A DNA stretch of 64,000 nucleotides from Hypomesus transpacificus (lineage: Eukaryota > Chordata > Actinopteri > Osmeriformes > Osmeridae): contig NC_061082.1 in the NCBI RefSeq assembly GCF_021917145.1, forward strand, positions 18,904,413-18,968,412, written 5' to 3'. A program made the position numbers and the translations under genes. Shown one piece after another: positions 23,198 through 35,546 of this stretch; position 1 is the first letter of the stretch; the number at the start of each line of letters is the position of its first letter. Under the pieces are notes generated by a model. The model searched no databases, was not told the origin of the DNA, and saw only the letters and a program-made list of their open reading frames with translations.

Positions 23198-23313
23198 GAG
23201 GCCCCGCGTCAGCAGGGCATCTAAAAATTGGTTGATACTCGTAATGTTCCTCTCCACGGAAGTCTTTAGTAAAAGGCGAAAGGCTTGTTCGTAATGAAGA
23301 GAAACCGGAGTGT
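23198..23313 (-). ncRNA. U5: U5 snRNA, copy 50
   Basis: Consensus RNA; SPH 23532-23543 after a 2-bp deletion. Confidence 0.94.
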
Positions 23314-23679
23314 ACTACCGACTGGAGGAAAGCCGCTGGGGACCCATTCTCGGCCATGACAGTTCAGTCGAGGGTTAGATATGGTGGTGTTTTCAGGACA
23401 CCCACGCCAGCTCAGCAGTAAGTAGCCTAGCCACTCACAAACGTGGTTTACTGTAAAGCGACAGACGCGCAACATATATATGTCAGTATGTCCAGCAAGA
23501 TGACTTTGTCTTTGGTCTGCATACGCGCAAAGCATGATGGGAAGTAAACGGAACATTTTGGCAACGTATCACTGCTTAACTCAAAACGGGGCTCTCAAGT
23601 TCTACCACGAGATAGCCACGAGATTATCATTCCGCGTGGTATTTATCCGCACCTCCATGTCATGTCGTTTACAGTTGAG

Positions 23680-23795
23680 GAGGCCCCGCGTCAGCAGGGC
23701 ATCTAAAAATTGGTTGATACTCGTAATGTTCCTCTCCACGGAAGTCTTTAGTAAAAGGCGAAAGGCTTGTTCGTAATGAAGAAAAAACGTAGTGT
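23680..23795 (-). ncRNA. U5: U5 snRNA, copy 51 (no distal element)
   Basis: Short unit; same C6A, G9U, C13U set as copy 36. Confidence 0.87.
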
Positions 23796-24014
23796 ACTAC
23801 CGACTGGAGGAAAGCCGCTGGGGACCCATTCTCGGCCATGACAGTTCAGTCGAGGGTTAGATATGGTGGTGTTTTCAGGACACCCACGCCAGCTCTGGCA
23901 ATGTATCACTGCTTAACTCAAAGGGTCTCTCAAGTTCTACCACGAGATAGCCACGAGATTATCATTCCGCGTGGTATTTATCCGCACCTCCAAGTCATGT
24001 TGTTTACAGTTGAG

Positions 24015-24130
24015 GAGGCCCCGCGTCAGCAGGGCATCTAAAAATTGGTTGATACTCGTAATGTTCCTCTCCACGGAAGTCTTTAGTAAAAGGCGAAAGG
24101 CTTGTTCGTAATGAAGAGAAACCGGAGTGT
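24015..24130 (-). ncRNA. U5: U5 snRNA, copy 52
   Basis: Consensus. SPH 24351-24362. Confidence 0.94.
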
Positions 24131-24497
24131 ACTACCGACTGGAGGAAAGCCGCTGGGGACCCATTCTCGGCCATGACAGTTCAGTCGAGGGTTAGATATG
24201 GTGGTGTTTTCAGGACACCCACGCCAGCTCAGCAGTAAGTAGCCTAGCCACTCACAAACGTGGTTTACTGTAAAGCGACAGACGCGCAACATATATATGT
24301 CAGTATGTCCAGTAAGATGACTTTGTCTTTGGTCTGCGTACACGCGCAAAGCATGATGGGAAGTAAACGGAACATTTTGGCAACCTATCACTGCTTAACT
24401 CAAAACGGGGCTCTTAAGTTCTACCACGAGATAGCCACGAGATATCATTCCGCGTGGTATTTATCCGCACCTCCATGTCATGTCGTTTACAATTGAG

Positions 24498-24613
24498 GAG
24501 GCCCCGCGTCAGCAGGGCATCTAAAAATTGGTTGATACTCGTAATGTTCCTCTCCACGGAAGTCTTTAGTAAAAGGCGAAAGGCTTGTTCGTAATGAAGA
24601 GAAACCGGAGTGT
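24498..24613 (-). ncRNA. U5: U5 snRNA, copy 53
   Basis: Consensus RNA. SPH 24834-24845. Confidence 0.94.
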
Positions 24614-24970
24614 ACTACTGACTGGAGGAAAGCCGCTGGGGACCCATTCTCGGCCATGACAGTTCAGTCGAGGGTTAGATATGGTGGTGTTTTCAGGACA
24701 CCCACGCCAGCTCAGCAGTAAGTAGCCTAGCCACTCACAAACGTGGTTTACTGTAAAGCGACAGACGCGCAACATATATATGTCAGTATGTCCAGTAAGA
24801 TGACTTTGTCTTTGGTCTGCGTACGCGCGCAAAGCATGATGGGAAGTAAACGGAAAATTTTGGCAACCTATCACTGCTTAACTCAAAACGGGGCTCTCAA
24901 GTTCTACCACGAGATAATCATTACACGTGGTATTTATCTGCACCTCCATGTCATGTCGTTTACAGTTGAG

Positions 24971-25086
24971 GAGGCCCCGCGTCAGCAGGGCATCTAAAAA
25001 TTGGTTGATACTCGTAACGTTCCTCTCCACGGAAGTCTTTAGTAAAAGGCGAAAGGCTTGTTTGTAATGAAGAGAAATCGGAGTGT
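24971..25086 (-). ncRNA. U5: U5 snRNA, copy 54
   Basis: G9A, G24A, A69G. SPH 25307-25318. Confidence 0.92.
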
Positions 25087-25454
25087 ACTACCGACTGGAG
25101 GAAAGCCGCTGGGGACCCATTCTCGGCCATGACAGTTCAGTCGAGGGTTAGATATGGTGGTGTTTTCAGGACACCCACGCCAGCTCAGCAGTAAGTAGCC
25201 TAGCCACTCACAAACGTGGTTTACTGTAAAGCGACAGACGCGCAACATATATATGTCAGTATGTCCAGCAAGATGACTTTGTCTTTGGTCTGCGTACGCG
25301 CGCAAAGCATGATGGGAAGTAAACGGAACATTTTGGCAACGTATCACTGCTTAACTCAAAACGGGGCTCTCAAGTTCTACCACGAGATAGCCACAAGATT
25401 ATCATTCCGCGTGGTATTTATCCGCACCTCCATGTCATGTCGTTTACAGTTGAG

Positions 25455-25570
25455 GAGGCCCCGCGTCAGCAGGGCATCTAAAAATTGGTTGATACTCGTA
25501 CTGTTCCTCTCCACGGAAGTCTTTAGTAAAAGGCGAAAGGCTTGTTCGTAATGAAGAGAAACCGGAGTGT
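25455..25570 (-). ncRNA. U5: U5 snRNA, copy 55
   Basis: U70G. SPH 25791-25802. Confidence 0.93.
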
Positions 25571-25927
25571 ACTACCGACTGGAGGAAAGCCGCTGGGGAC
25601 CCATTCTCGGCCATGGCAGTTCAGTCGAGGGTTAGATATGGTGGTGTTTTCAGGACACCCACGCCAGCTCAGCAGTAAGTAGCCTAGCCACTCACAAACG
25701 TGGTTTACTGTAAAGCGACAGACGCGCAACATATATATGTCAGTATGTCCAGTAAGATGACTTTGTCTTTGGTCTGCGTACACGCGCAAAGCATGATGGG
25801 AAGTAAACGGAACATTTTGGCAACGTATCACTGCTTAACTCAAAACGGGGCTCTCAAGTTCTACCACAAGAAAATCATTCCACGTGGTATTTATCTGCAC
25901 CTCCATGTCATGTCATTTACAGTTGAG

Positions 25928-26043
25928 GAGGCCCCGCGTCAGCAGGGCATCTAAAAATTTGTTGATACTCGTAATGTTCCTCTCCACGGAAGTCTTTAGT
26001 AAAAGGCGAAAGGCTTGTTCGTAATGAAGAGAAATCGGAGTGT
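25928..26043 (-). ncRNA. U5: U5 snRNA, copy 56
   Basis: G9A and C84A. SPH 26264-26275. Confidence 0.92.
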
Positions 26044-26411
26044 ACTACCGACTGGAGGAAAGCCGCTGGGGACCCCTTCTCGGCCATGACAGTTCAGTCG
26101 AGGGTTAGATATGGTGGTGTTTTCAGGACACCCACGCCAGCTCAGCAGTAAGTAGCCTAGCCACTCACAAACGTGGTTTACTGTAAAGCGACAGACGCGC
26201 AACATATATATGTCAGTATGTCCAGCAAGATGACTTTGTCTTTGGTCTGCGTACGCGCGCAAAGCATGATGGGAAGTAAACGGAACATTTTGGCAACGTA
26301 TCACTGCTTAACTCAAAACGGGGCTCTCAAGTTCTACCACGAGATAGCCACGAGATTATCATTCCGCGTGGTATTTATCCGCACCTCCATGTCATGTCGT
26401 TTACAGTTGAG

Positions 26412-26527
26412 GAGGCCCCGCGTCAGCAGGGCATCTAAAAATTGGTTGATACTCGTAATGTTCCTCTCCACGGAAGTCTTTAGTAAAAGGCGAAAGGCTT
26501 GTTCGTAATGAAGAGAAACCGGAGTGT
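26412..26527 (-). ncRNA. U5: U5 snRNA, copy 57
   Basis: Consensus RNA; SPH 26746-26757 after a 2-bp deletion. Confidence 0.94.
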
Positions 26528-26893
26528 ACTACCGACTGGAGGAAAGCCGCTGGGGACCCCTTCTCGGCCATGACAGTTCAGTCGAGGGTTAGATATGGTG
26601 GTGTTTTCAGGACACCCACGCCAGCTCAGCAGTAAGTAGCCTAGCCACTCACAAACGTGGTTTACTGTAAAGCGACAGACGCGCAACATATATATGTCAG
26701 TATGTCCAGCAAGATGACTTTGTCTTTGGTCTGCGTACGCGCAAAGCATGATGGGAAGTAAACGGAACATTTTGGCAACGTATCACTGCTTAACTCAAAA
26801 CGGGGCTCTCAAGTTCTACCACGAGATAGCCACGAGATTATCATTCCGCGTGGTATTTATCCGCACCTCCATGTCATGTCGTTTACAGTTGAG

Positions 26894-27009
26894 GAGGCCC
26901 CGCGTCAGCAGGGCATCTAAAAATTGGTTGATACTCGTAATGTTCCTCTCCACGGAAGTCTTTAGTAAAAGGCGAAAGGCTTGTTCGTAATGAAGAGAAA
27001 CCGGAGTGT
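26894..27009 (-). ncRNA. U5: U5 snRNA, copy 58
   Basis: Consensus. SPH 27230-27241. Confidence 0.94.
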
Positions 27010-27376
27010 ACTACCGACTGGAGGAAAGCCGCTGGGGACCCATTCTCGGCCATGACAGTTCAGTCGAGGGTTAGATATGGTGGTGTTTTCAGGACACCCA
27101 CGCCAGCTCAGCAGTAAGTAGCCTAGCCACTCACAAACGTGGTTTACTGTAAAGCGACAGACGCGCAACATATATATGTCAGTATGTCCAGTAAGATGAC
27201 TTTGTCTTTGGTCTGCGTACACGCGCAAAGCATGATGGGAAGTAAACGGAACATTTTGGCAACCTATCACTGCTTAACTCAAAACGGGGCTCTTAAGTTC
27301 TACCACGAGATAGCCACGAGATATCATTCCGCGTGGTATTTATCCGCACCTCCATGTCATGTCGTTTACAATTGAG

Positions 27377-27492
27377 GAGGCCCCGCGTCAGCAGGGCATC
27401 TAAAAATTGGTTGATACTCGTAATGTTCCTCTCCACGGAAGTCTTTAGTAAAAGGCGAAAGGCTTGTTCGTAATGAAGAGAAACCGGAGTGT
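27377..27492 (-). ncRNA. U5: U5 snRNA, copy 59
   Basis: Consensus RNA. SPH 27713-27724. Confidence 0.94.
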
Positions 27493-27849
27493 ACTACTGA
27501 CTGGAGGAAAGCCGCTGGGGACCCATTCTCGGCCATGACAGTTCAGTCGAGGGTTAGATATGGTGGTGTTTTCAGGACACCCACGCCAGCTCAGCAGTAA
27601 GTAGCCTAGCCACTCACAAACGTGGTTTACTGTAAAGCGACAGACGCGCAACATATATATGTCAGTATGTCCAGTAAGATGACTTTGTCTTTGGTCTGCG
27701 TACGCGCGCAAAGCATGATGGGAAGTAAACGGAAAATTTTGGCAACCTATCACTGCTTAACTCAAAACGGGGCTCTCAAGTTCTACCACGAGATAATCAT
27801 TACACGTGGTATTTATCTGCACCTCCATGTCATGTCGTTTACAGTTGAG

Positions 27850-27965
27850 GAGGCCCCGCGTCAGCAGGGCATCTAAAAATTGGTTGATACTCGTAACGTT
27901 CCTCTCCACGGAAGTCTTTAGTAAAAGGCGAAAGGCTTGTTTGTAATGAAGAGAAATCGGAGTGT
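27850..27965 (-). ncRNA. U5: U5 snRNA, copy 60
   Basis: G9A, G24A, A69G. SPH 28186-28197. Confidence 0.92.
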
Positions 27966-28333
27966 ACTACCGACTGGAGGAAAGCCGCTGGGGACCCATT
28001 CTCGGCCATGACAGTTCAGTCGAGGGTTAGATATGGTGGTGTTTTCAGGACACCCACGCCAGCTCAGCAGTAAGTAGCCTAGCCACTCACAAACGTGGTT
28101 TACTGTAAAGCGACAGACGCGCAACATATATATGTCAGTATGTCCAGCAAGATGACTTTGTCTTTGGTCTGCGTACGCGCGCAAAGCATGATGGGAAGTA
28201 AACGGAACATTTTGGCAACGTATCACTGCTTAACTCAAAACGGGGCTCTCAAGTTCTACCACGAGATAGCCACAAGATTATCATTCCGCGTGGTATTTAT
28301 CCGCACCTCCATGTCATGTCGTTTACAGTTGAG

Positions 28334-28449
28334 GAGGCCCCGCGTCAGCAGGGCATCTAAAAATTGGTTGATACTCGTACTGTTCCTCTCCACGGAAGTC
28401 TTTAGTAAAAGGCGAAAGGCTTGTTCGTAATGAAGAGAAACCGGAGTGT
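28334..28449 (-). ncRNA. U5: U5 snRNA, copy 61
   Basis: U70G. SPH 28670-28681. Confidence 0.93.
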
Positions 28450-28806
28450 ACTACCGACTGGAGGAAAGCCGCTGGGGACCCATTCTCGGCCATGGCAGTT
28501 CAGTCGAGGGTTAGATATGGTGGTGTTTTCAGGACACCCACGCCAGCTCAGCAGTAAGTAGCCTAGCCACTCACAAACGTGGTTTACTGTAAAGCGACAG
28601 ACGCGCAACATATATATGTCAGTATGTCCAGTAAGATGACTTTGTCTTTGGTCTGCGTACACGCGCAAAGCATGATGGGAAGTAAACGGAACATTTTGGC
28701 AACGTATCACTGCTTAACTCAAAACGGGGCTCTCAAGTTCTACCACAAGAAAATCATTCCACGTGGTATTTATCTGCACCTCCATGTCATGTCATTTACA
28801 GTTGAG

Positions 28807-28922
28807 GAGGCCCCGCGTCAGCAGGGCATCTAAAAATTTGTTGATACTCGTAATGTTCCTCTCCACGGAAGTCTTTAGTAAAAGGCGAAAGGCTTGTTCG
28901 TAATGAAGAGAAATCGGAGTGT
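28807..28922 (-). ncRNA. U5: U5 snRNA, copy 62
   Basis: G9A and C84A. SPH 29143-29154. Confidence 0.92.
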
Positions 28923-29290
28923 ACTACCGACTGGAGGAAAGCCGCTGGGGACCCCTTCTCGGCCATGACAGTTCAGTCGAGGGTTAGATATGGTGGTGTT
29001 TTCAGGACACCCACGCCAGCTCAGCAGTAAGTAGCCTAGCCACTCACAAACGTGGTTTACTGTAAAGCGACAGACGCGCAACATATATATGTCAGTATGT
29101 CCAGCAAGATGACTTTGTCTTTGGTCTGCGTACGCGCGCAAAGCATGATGGGAAGTAAACGGAACATTTTGGCAACGTATCACTGCTTAACTCAAAACGG
29201 GGCTCTCAAGTTCTACCACGAGATAGCCACGAGATTATCATTCCGCGTGGTATTTATCCGCACCTCCATGTCATGTCGTTTACAGTTGAG

Positions 29291-29406
29291 GAGGCCCCGC
29301 GTCAGCAGGGCATCTAAAAATTGGTTGATACTCGTAATGTTCCTCTCCACGGAAGTCTTTAGTAAAAGGCGAAAGGCTTGTTCGTAATGAAGAGAAACCG
29401 GAGTGT
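29291..29406 (-). ncRNA. U5: U5 snRNA, copy 63
   Basis: Consensus RNA; SPH 29625-29636 after a 2-bp deletion. Confidence 0.94.
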
Positions 29407-29772
29407 ACTACCGACTGGAGGAAAGCCGCTGGGGACCCCTTCTCGGCCATGACAGTTCAGTCGAGGGTTAGATATGGTGGTGTTTTCAGGACACCCACGC
29501 CAGCTCAGCAGTAAGTAGCCTAGCCACTCACAAACGTGGTTTACTGTAAAGCGACAGACGCGCAACATATATATGTCAGTATGTCCAGCAAGATGACTTT
29601 GTCTTTGGTCTGCGTACGCGCAAAGCATGATGGGAAGTAAACGGAACATTTTGGCAACGTATCACTGCTTAACTCAAAACGGGGCTCTCAAGTTCTACCA
29701 CGAGATAGCCACGAGATTATCATTCCGCGTGGTATTTATCCGCACCTCCATGTCATGTCGTTTACAGTTGAG

Positions 29773-29888
29773 GAGGCCCCGCGTCAGCAGGGCATCTAAA
29801 AATTGGTTGATACTCGTAATGTTCCTCTCCACGGAAGTCTTTAGTAAAAGGCGAAAGGCTTGTTCGTAATGAAGAGAAACCGGAGTGT
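29773..29888 (-). ncRNA. U5: U5 snRNA, copy 64
   Basis: Consensus; starts the third, incomplete 15-gene block. SPH 30109-30120. Confidence 0.94.
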
Positions 29889-30256
29889 ACTACCGACTGG
29901 AGGAAAGCCGCTGGGGACCCATTCTCGGCCATGACAGTTCAGTCGAGGGTTAGATATGGTGGTGTTTTCAGGACACCCACGCCAGCTCAGCAGTAAGTAG
30001 CCTAGCCACTCACAAACGTGGTTTACTGTAAAGCGACAGACGCGCAACATATATATGTCAGTATGTCCAGTAAGATGACTTTGTCTTTGGTCTGCGTACG
30101 CGCGCAAAGCATGATGGGAAGTAAACGGAACATTTTGGCAACCTATCACTGCTTAACTCAAAACGGGGCTCTCAAGTTCTACCACGAGATAGCCACGAGA
30201 TTATCATTCCGCGTGGTATTTATCCGCACCTCCATGTCATGTCGTTTACAGTTGAG

Positions 30257-30372
30257 GAGGCCCCGCGTCAGCAGGGCATCTAAAAATTGGTTGATACTCG
30301 TAATGTTCCTCTCCACGGAAGTCTTTAGTAAAAGGCGAAAGGCTTGTTCGTAATGAAGAGAAACCGGAGTGT
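30257..30372 (-). ncRNA. U5: U5 snRNA, copy 65
   Basis: Consensus RNA; SPH 30591-30602 after a 2-bp deletion. Confidence 0.94.
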
Positions 30373-30738
30373 ACTACCGACTGGAGGAAAGCCGCTGGGG
30401 ACCCATTCTCGGCCATGACAGTTCAGTCGAGGGTTAGATATGGTGGTGTTTTCAGGACACCCACGCCAGCTCAGCAGTAAGTAGCCTAGCCACTCACAAA
30501 CGTGGTTTACTGTAAAGCGACAGACGCGCAACATATATATGTCAGTATGTCCAGCAAGATGACTTTGTCTTTGGTCTGCGTACGCGCAAAGCATGATGGG
30601 AAGTAAACGGAACATTTTGGCAACGTATCACTGCTTAACTCAAAACGGGGCTCTCAAGTTCTACCACGAGATAGCCACGAGATTATCATTCCGCGTGGTA
30701 TTTATCCGCACCTCCATGTCATGTCGTTTACAGTTGAG

Positions 30739-30854
30739 GAGGCCCCGCGTCAGCAGGGCATCTAAAAATTGGTTGATACTCGTAATGTTCCTCTCCACGG
30801 AAGTCTTTAGTAAAAGGCGAAAGGCTTGTTCGTAATGAAGAGAAACCGTAGTGT
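30739..30854 (-). ncRNA. U5: U5 snRNA, copy 66 (no distal element)
   Basis: Short unit without SPH; C6A only, so less altered than its counterparts 36 and 51. Confidence 0.89.
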
Positions 30855-31073
30855 ACTACCGACTGGAGGAAAGCCGCTGGGGACCCATTCTCGGCCATGA
30901 CAGTTCAGTCGAGGGTTAGATATGGTGGTGTTTTCAGGACACCCACGCCAGCTCTGGCAATGTATCACTGCTTAACTCAAAGGGTCTCTCAAGTTCTACC
31001 ACGAGATAGCCACGAGATTATCATTCCGCGTGGTATTTATCCGCACCTCCAAGTCATGTCGTTTACAGTTGAG

Positions 31074-31189
31074 GAGGCCCCGCGTCAGCAGGGCATCTAA
31101 AAATTGGTTGATACTCGTAATGTTCCTCTCCACGGAAGTCTTTAGTAAAAGGCGAAAGGCTTGTTCGTAATGAAGAGAAACCGGAGTGT
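31074..31189 (-). ncRNA. U5: U5 snRNA, copy 67
   Basis: Consensus. SPH 31410-31421. Confidence 0.94.
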
Positions 31190-31556
31190 ACTACCGACTG
31201 GAGGAAAGCCGCTGGGGACCCATTCTCGGCCATGACAGTTCAGTCGAGGGTTAGATATGGTGGTGTTTTCAGGACACCCACGCCAGCTCAGCAGTAAGTA
31301 GCCTAGCCACTCACAAACGTGGTTTACTGTAAAGCGACAGACGCGCAACATATATATGTCAGTATGTCCAGTAAGATGACTTTGTCTTTGGTCTGCGTAC
31401 ACGCGCAAAGCATGATGGGAAGTAAACGGAACATTTTGGCAACCTATCACTGCTTAACTCAAAACGGGGCTCTTAAGTTCTACCACGAGATAGCCACGAG
31501 ATATCATTCCGCGTGGTATTTATCCGCACCTCCATGTCATGTCGTTTACAATTGAG

Positions 31557-31672
31557 GAGGCCCCGCGTCAGCAGGGCATCTAAAAATTGGTTGATACTCG
31601 TAATGTTCCTCTCCACGGAAGTCTTTAGTAAAAGGCGAAAGGCTTGTTCGTAATGAAGAGAAACCGGAGTGT
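31557..31672 (-). ncRNA. U5: U5 snRNA, copy 68
   Basis: Consensus RNA with its PSE-like box; the distal promoter falls in the N gap, so SPH status is unknown. Confidence 0.93.
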
Positions 31673-31767
31673 ACTACTGACTGGAGGAAAGCCGCTGGGG
31701 ACCCATTCTCGGCCATGACAGTTCAGTCGAGGGTTAGATATGGTGGTGTTTTCAGGACACCCACGCC

Positions 31768-31867
31768 NNNNNNNNNNNNNNNNNNNNNNNNNNNNNNNNN
31801 NNNNNNNNNNNNNNNNNNNNNNNNNNNNNNNNNNNNNNNNNNNNNNNNNNNNNNNNNNNNNNNNNNN
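31768..31867. other. Assembly gap (100 N)
   Basis: Exactly 100 Ns, the usual placeholder for a gap of unknown size. Repeat sequence flanks it on both sides and the 15-gene block is cut after its fifth gene, so an unknown number of units may be missing. Confidence 0.97.
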
Positions 31868-31878
31868 TTACAGTTGAG

Positions 31879-31994
31879 GAGGCCCCACGTCAGCAGGGCA
31901 TCTAAAAATTGGTTGATACTCGTAATGTTCCTCTCCACTGAAGTCTTTAGTAAAAGGCGAAAGGCTTGTTCGTAATGAAGAGAAACCGGAGTGT
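31879..31994 (-). ncRNA. U5: U5 snRNA, copy 69
   Basis: C56A and C108U; the 3' flank begins at the gap edge. SPH 32215-32226. Confidence 0.92.
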
Positions 31995-32362
31995 ACTACC
32001 GACTGGAGGAAAGCCGCTGGGGACCCATTCTCGGCCATGACAGTTCAGTCGAGGGTTAGATACGGTGGTGTTTTCAGGACACCCACGCCAGCTCAGCAGT
32101 AAGTAGCCTAGCCACTCACAAACGTGGTTTACTGTAAAGCGACAGACGCGCAACATATATATGTCAGTATGTCCAGCAAGATGACTTTGTCTTTGGTCTG
32201 CGTACGCGCGCAAAGCATGATGGGAAGTAAACGGAACATTTTGGCAACGTATCACTGCTTAACTCAAAACGGGGCTCTCAAGTTCTACCACGAGATAGCC
32301 ACGAGATTATCATTCCGCGTGGTATTTATCCGCACCTCCATGTCATGTCGTTTACAGTTGAG

Positions 32363-32478
32363 GAGGCCCCGCATCAGCAGGGCATCTAAAAATTGGTTGA
32401 TACTCGTAATGTTCCTCTCCACGGAAGTCTTTAGTAAAAGGCGAAAGGCTTGTTCGTAATGAAGAGAAACCGTACTGT
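32363..32478 (-). ncRNA. U5: U5 snRNA, copy 70 (no distal element)
   Basis: Short unit; C4G, C6A and C106U. Confidence 0.87.
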
Positions 32479-32697
32479 ACTACCGACTGGAGGAAAGCCG
32501 CTGGGGACCCATTCTCGGCCATGACAGTTCAGTCGAGGGTTAGATATGGTGGTGTTTTCAGGACACCCACGCCAGCTCTGGCAATGTATCACTGCTTAAC
32601 TCAAAGGGTCTCTCTAGTTCTACCACGAGATAGCCACGAGATTATCATTCCGCGTGGTATTTATCCGCACCTCCAAGTCATGTCGTTTACAGTTGAG

Positions 32698-32813
32698 GAG
32701 GCCCCGCGTCAGCAGGGCATCTAAAAATTGGTTGATACTCGTAATGTTCCTCTCCACGGAAGTCTTTAGTAAAAGGCGAAAGGCTTGTTCGTAATGAAGA
32801 GAAACCGGAGTGT
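32698..32813 (-). ncRNA. U5: U5 snRNA, copy 71
   Basis: Consensus. SPH 33034-33045 reads TTCCCATAATGC, still a consensus fit. Confidence 0.94.
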
Positions 32814-33170
32814 ACTACCGACTGGAGGAAAGCCGCTGGGGACCGATTCTCGGCCATGACAGTTCAGTCGAGGGTTAGATATGGTGGTGTTTTCAGGACA
32901 CCCACGCCAGCTCAGCAGTAAGTAGCCTAGCCACTCACAAACGTGGTTTACTGTAAAGCGACAGACGCGCAACATATATATGTCAGTATGTCCAGTAAGA
33001 TGACTTTGTCTTTGGTCTGCGTACACGCGCAAAGCATTATGGGAAGTAAACGGAACATTTTGGCAACGTATCACTGCTTAACTCAAAACGGGGCTCTCAA
33101 GTTCTACCACAAGAAAATCATTCCACGTGGTATTTATCTGCACCTCCATGTCATGTCGTTTACAGTTGAG

Positions 33171-33286
33171 GAGGCCCCGCGTCAGCAGGGCATCTAAAAA
33201 TTTGTTGATACTCGTAATGTTCCTCTCCACGGAAGTCTTTAGTAAAAGGCGAAAGGCTTGTTCGTAATGAAGAGAAACCGGAGTGT
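33171..33286 (-). ncRNA. U5: U5 snRNA, copy 72
   Basis: C84A. SPH 33507-33518. Confidence 0.93.
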
Positions 33287-33654
33287 ACTACCGACTGGAG
33301 GAAAGCCGCTGGGGACCCCTTCTCGGCCATGACAGTTCAGTCGAGGGTTAGATATGGTGGTGTTTTCAGGACACCCACGCCAGCTCAGCAGTAAGTAGCC
33401 TAGCCACTCACAAACGTGGTTTACTGTAAAGCGACAGACGCGCAACATATATATGTCAGTATGTCCAGCAAGATGACTTTGTCTTTGGTCTGCGTACGCG
33501 CGCAAAGCATGATGGGAAGTAAACGGAACATTTTGGCAACGTATCACTGCTTAACTCAAAACGGGGCTCTCAAGTTCTACCACGAGATAGCCACGAGATT
33601 ATCATTCCGTGTGGTATTTATCCGCACCTCCAAGTCATGTCGTTTACAGTTGAG

Positions 33655-33770
33655 GAGGCCCCGCGTCAGCAGGGCATCTAAAAATTTGTTGATACTCGTA
33701 ATGTTCCTCTCCACGGAAGTCTTTAGTAAAAGGCGAAAGGCTTGTTCGTAATGAAGAGAAACCGGAGTGT
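33655..33770 (-). ncRNA. U5: U5 snRNA, copy 73
   Basis: C84A. SPH 33991-34002. Confidence 0.93.
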
Positions 33771-34138
33771 ACTACCGACTGGAGGAAAGCCGCTGGGGAC
33801 CCATTCTCGGCCATGACAGTTCAGTCGAGGGTTAGATATGGTGGTGTTTTCAGGACACCCACGCCAGCTCAGCAGTAAGTAGCCTAGCCACTCACAAACG
33901 TGGTTTACTGTAAAGCGACAGACGCGCAACATATATATGTCAGTATGTCCAGCAAGATGACTTTGTCTTTGGTCTGCGTACACGCGCAAAGCATGATGGG
34001 AAGTAAACGGAACATTTTGGCAACCTATCACTGCTTAACTCAAAACGGGGCTCTCAAGTTCTACCACGAGATAGCCACGAGATTATCATTCCACGTGGTA
34101 TTTATCCGCACCTCCATGTCATGTCGTTTACAGTTGAG

Positions 34139-34254
34139 GAGGCCCCGCGTCAGCAGGGCATCTAAAAATTTGTTGATACTCGTAATGTTCCTCTCCACGG
34201 AAGTCTTTAGTAAAAGGCGAAAGGCTTGTTCGTAATGAAGAGAAACCGGAGTGT
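34139..34254 (-). ncRNA. U5: U5 snRNA, copy 74
   Basis: C84A. SPH 34475-34486. Confidence 0.93.
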
Positions 34255-34611
34255 ACTACCGACTGGAGGAAAGCCGCTGGGGACCCATTCTCGGCCATGA
34301 CAGTTCAGTCGAGGGTTAGATATGGTGGTGTTTTCAGGACACCCACGCCAGCTCAGCAGTAAGTAGCCTAGCCACTCACAAACGTGGTTTACTGTAAAGC
34401 GACAGACGCGCAACATATATATGTCAGTATGTCCAGTAAGATGACTTTGTCTTTGGTCTGCGTACGCGCGCAAAGCATGATGGGAAGTAAACGGAACATT
34501 TTGGCAACCTATCACTGCTTAACTCAAAACGGGGCTCTCAAGTTCTACCACGAGATAATCATTACACGTGGTATTTATCTGCACCTCCATGTCATGTCGT
34601 TTACAGTTGAG

Positions 34612-34727
34612 GAGGCCCCGCGTCAGCAGGGCATCTAAAAATTGGTTGATACTCGTAATGTTCCTCTCCACGGAAGTCTTTAGTAAAAGGCGAAAGGCTT
34701 GTTCGTAATGAAGAGAAACCGGAGTGT
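34612..34727 (-). ncRNA. U5: U5 snRNA, copy 75
   Basis: Consensus. SPH 34948-34959. Confidence 0.94.
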
Positions 34728-35095
34728 ACTACCGACTGGAGGAAAGCCGCTGGGGACCCCTTCTCGGCCATGACAGTTCAGTCGAGGGTTAGATATGGTG
34801 GTGTTTTCAGGACACCCACGCCAGCTCAGCAGTAAGTAGCCTAGCCACTCACAAACGTGGTTTACTGTAAAGCGACAGACGCGCAACATATATATGTCAG
34901 TATGTCCAGCAAGATGACTTTGTCTTTGGTCTGCGTACGCGCGCAAAGCATGATGGGAAGTAAACGGACCATTTTGGCAACGTATCACTGCTTAACTCAA
35001 AACGGGGCTCTCAAGTTCTACCACGAGATAGCCACGAGATTATCATTCCGCGTGGTATTTATCCGCACCTCCATGTCATGTCGTTTACAGTTGAG

Positions 35096-35211
35096 GAGGC
35101 CCCGCGTCAGCAGGGCATCTAAAAATTGGTTGATACTCGTAATGTTCCTCTCCACGGAAGTCTTTAGTAAAAGGCGAAAGGCTTGTTCGTAATGAAGAGA
35201 AACCGTACTGT
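35096..35211 (-). ncRNA. U5: U5 snRNA, copy 76 (no distal element)
   Basis: Short unit; C4G and C6A. Confidence 0.88.
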
Positions 35212-35430
35212 ACTACCGACTGGAGGAAAGCCGCTGGGGACCCATTCTCGGCCATGACAGTTCAGTCGAGGGTTAGATATGGTGGTGTTTTCAGGACACC
35301 CACGCCAGCTCTGGCAATGTATCACTGCTTAACTCAAAGGGTCTCTCTAGTTCTACCACGAGATAGCCACGAGATTATCATTCCGCGTGGTATTTATCCG
35401 CACCTCCATGTCATGTCGTTTACAGTTGAG

Positions 35431-35546
35431 GAGGCCCCGCGTCAGCAGGGCATCTAAAAATTGGTTGATACTCGTAATGTTCCTCTCCACGGAAGTCTTT
35501 AGTAAAAGGCGAAAGGCTTGTTCGTAATGAAGAGAAACCGGAGTGT
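35431..35546 (-). ncRNA. U5: U5 snRNA, copy 77
   Basis: Consensus. SPH 35767-35778. Confidence 0.94.

Larger units (their letters stand above)
22713..29772. repeat. Higher-order repeat, 15-gene block, copy 2 (7,060 bp)
   Basis: Same 15-unit order as copy 1, with a 1-bp indel in the first spacer near 23105 accounting for the different length. Confidence 0.85.
29773..31767. repeat. Higher-order repeat, 15-gene block, copy 3 (cut by gap)
   Basis: Five units in the same order (X, Y, short Z, A, B) before the N gap. Its Z unit carries fewer changes than those of copies 1 and 2. Confidence 0.75.
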
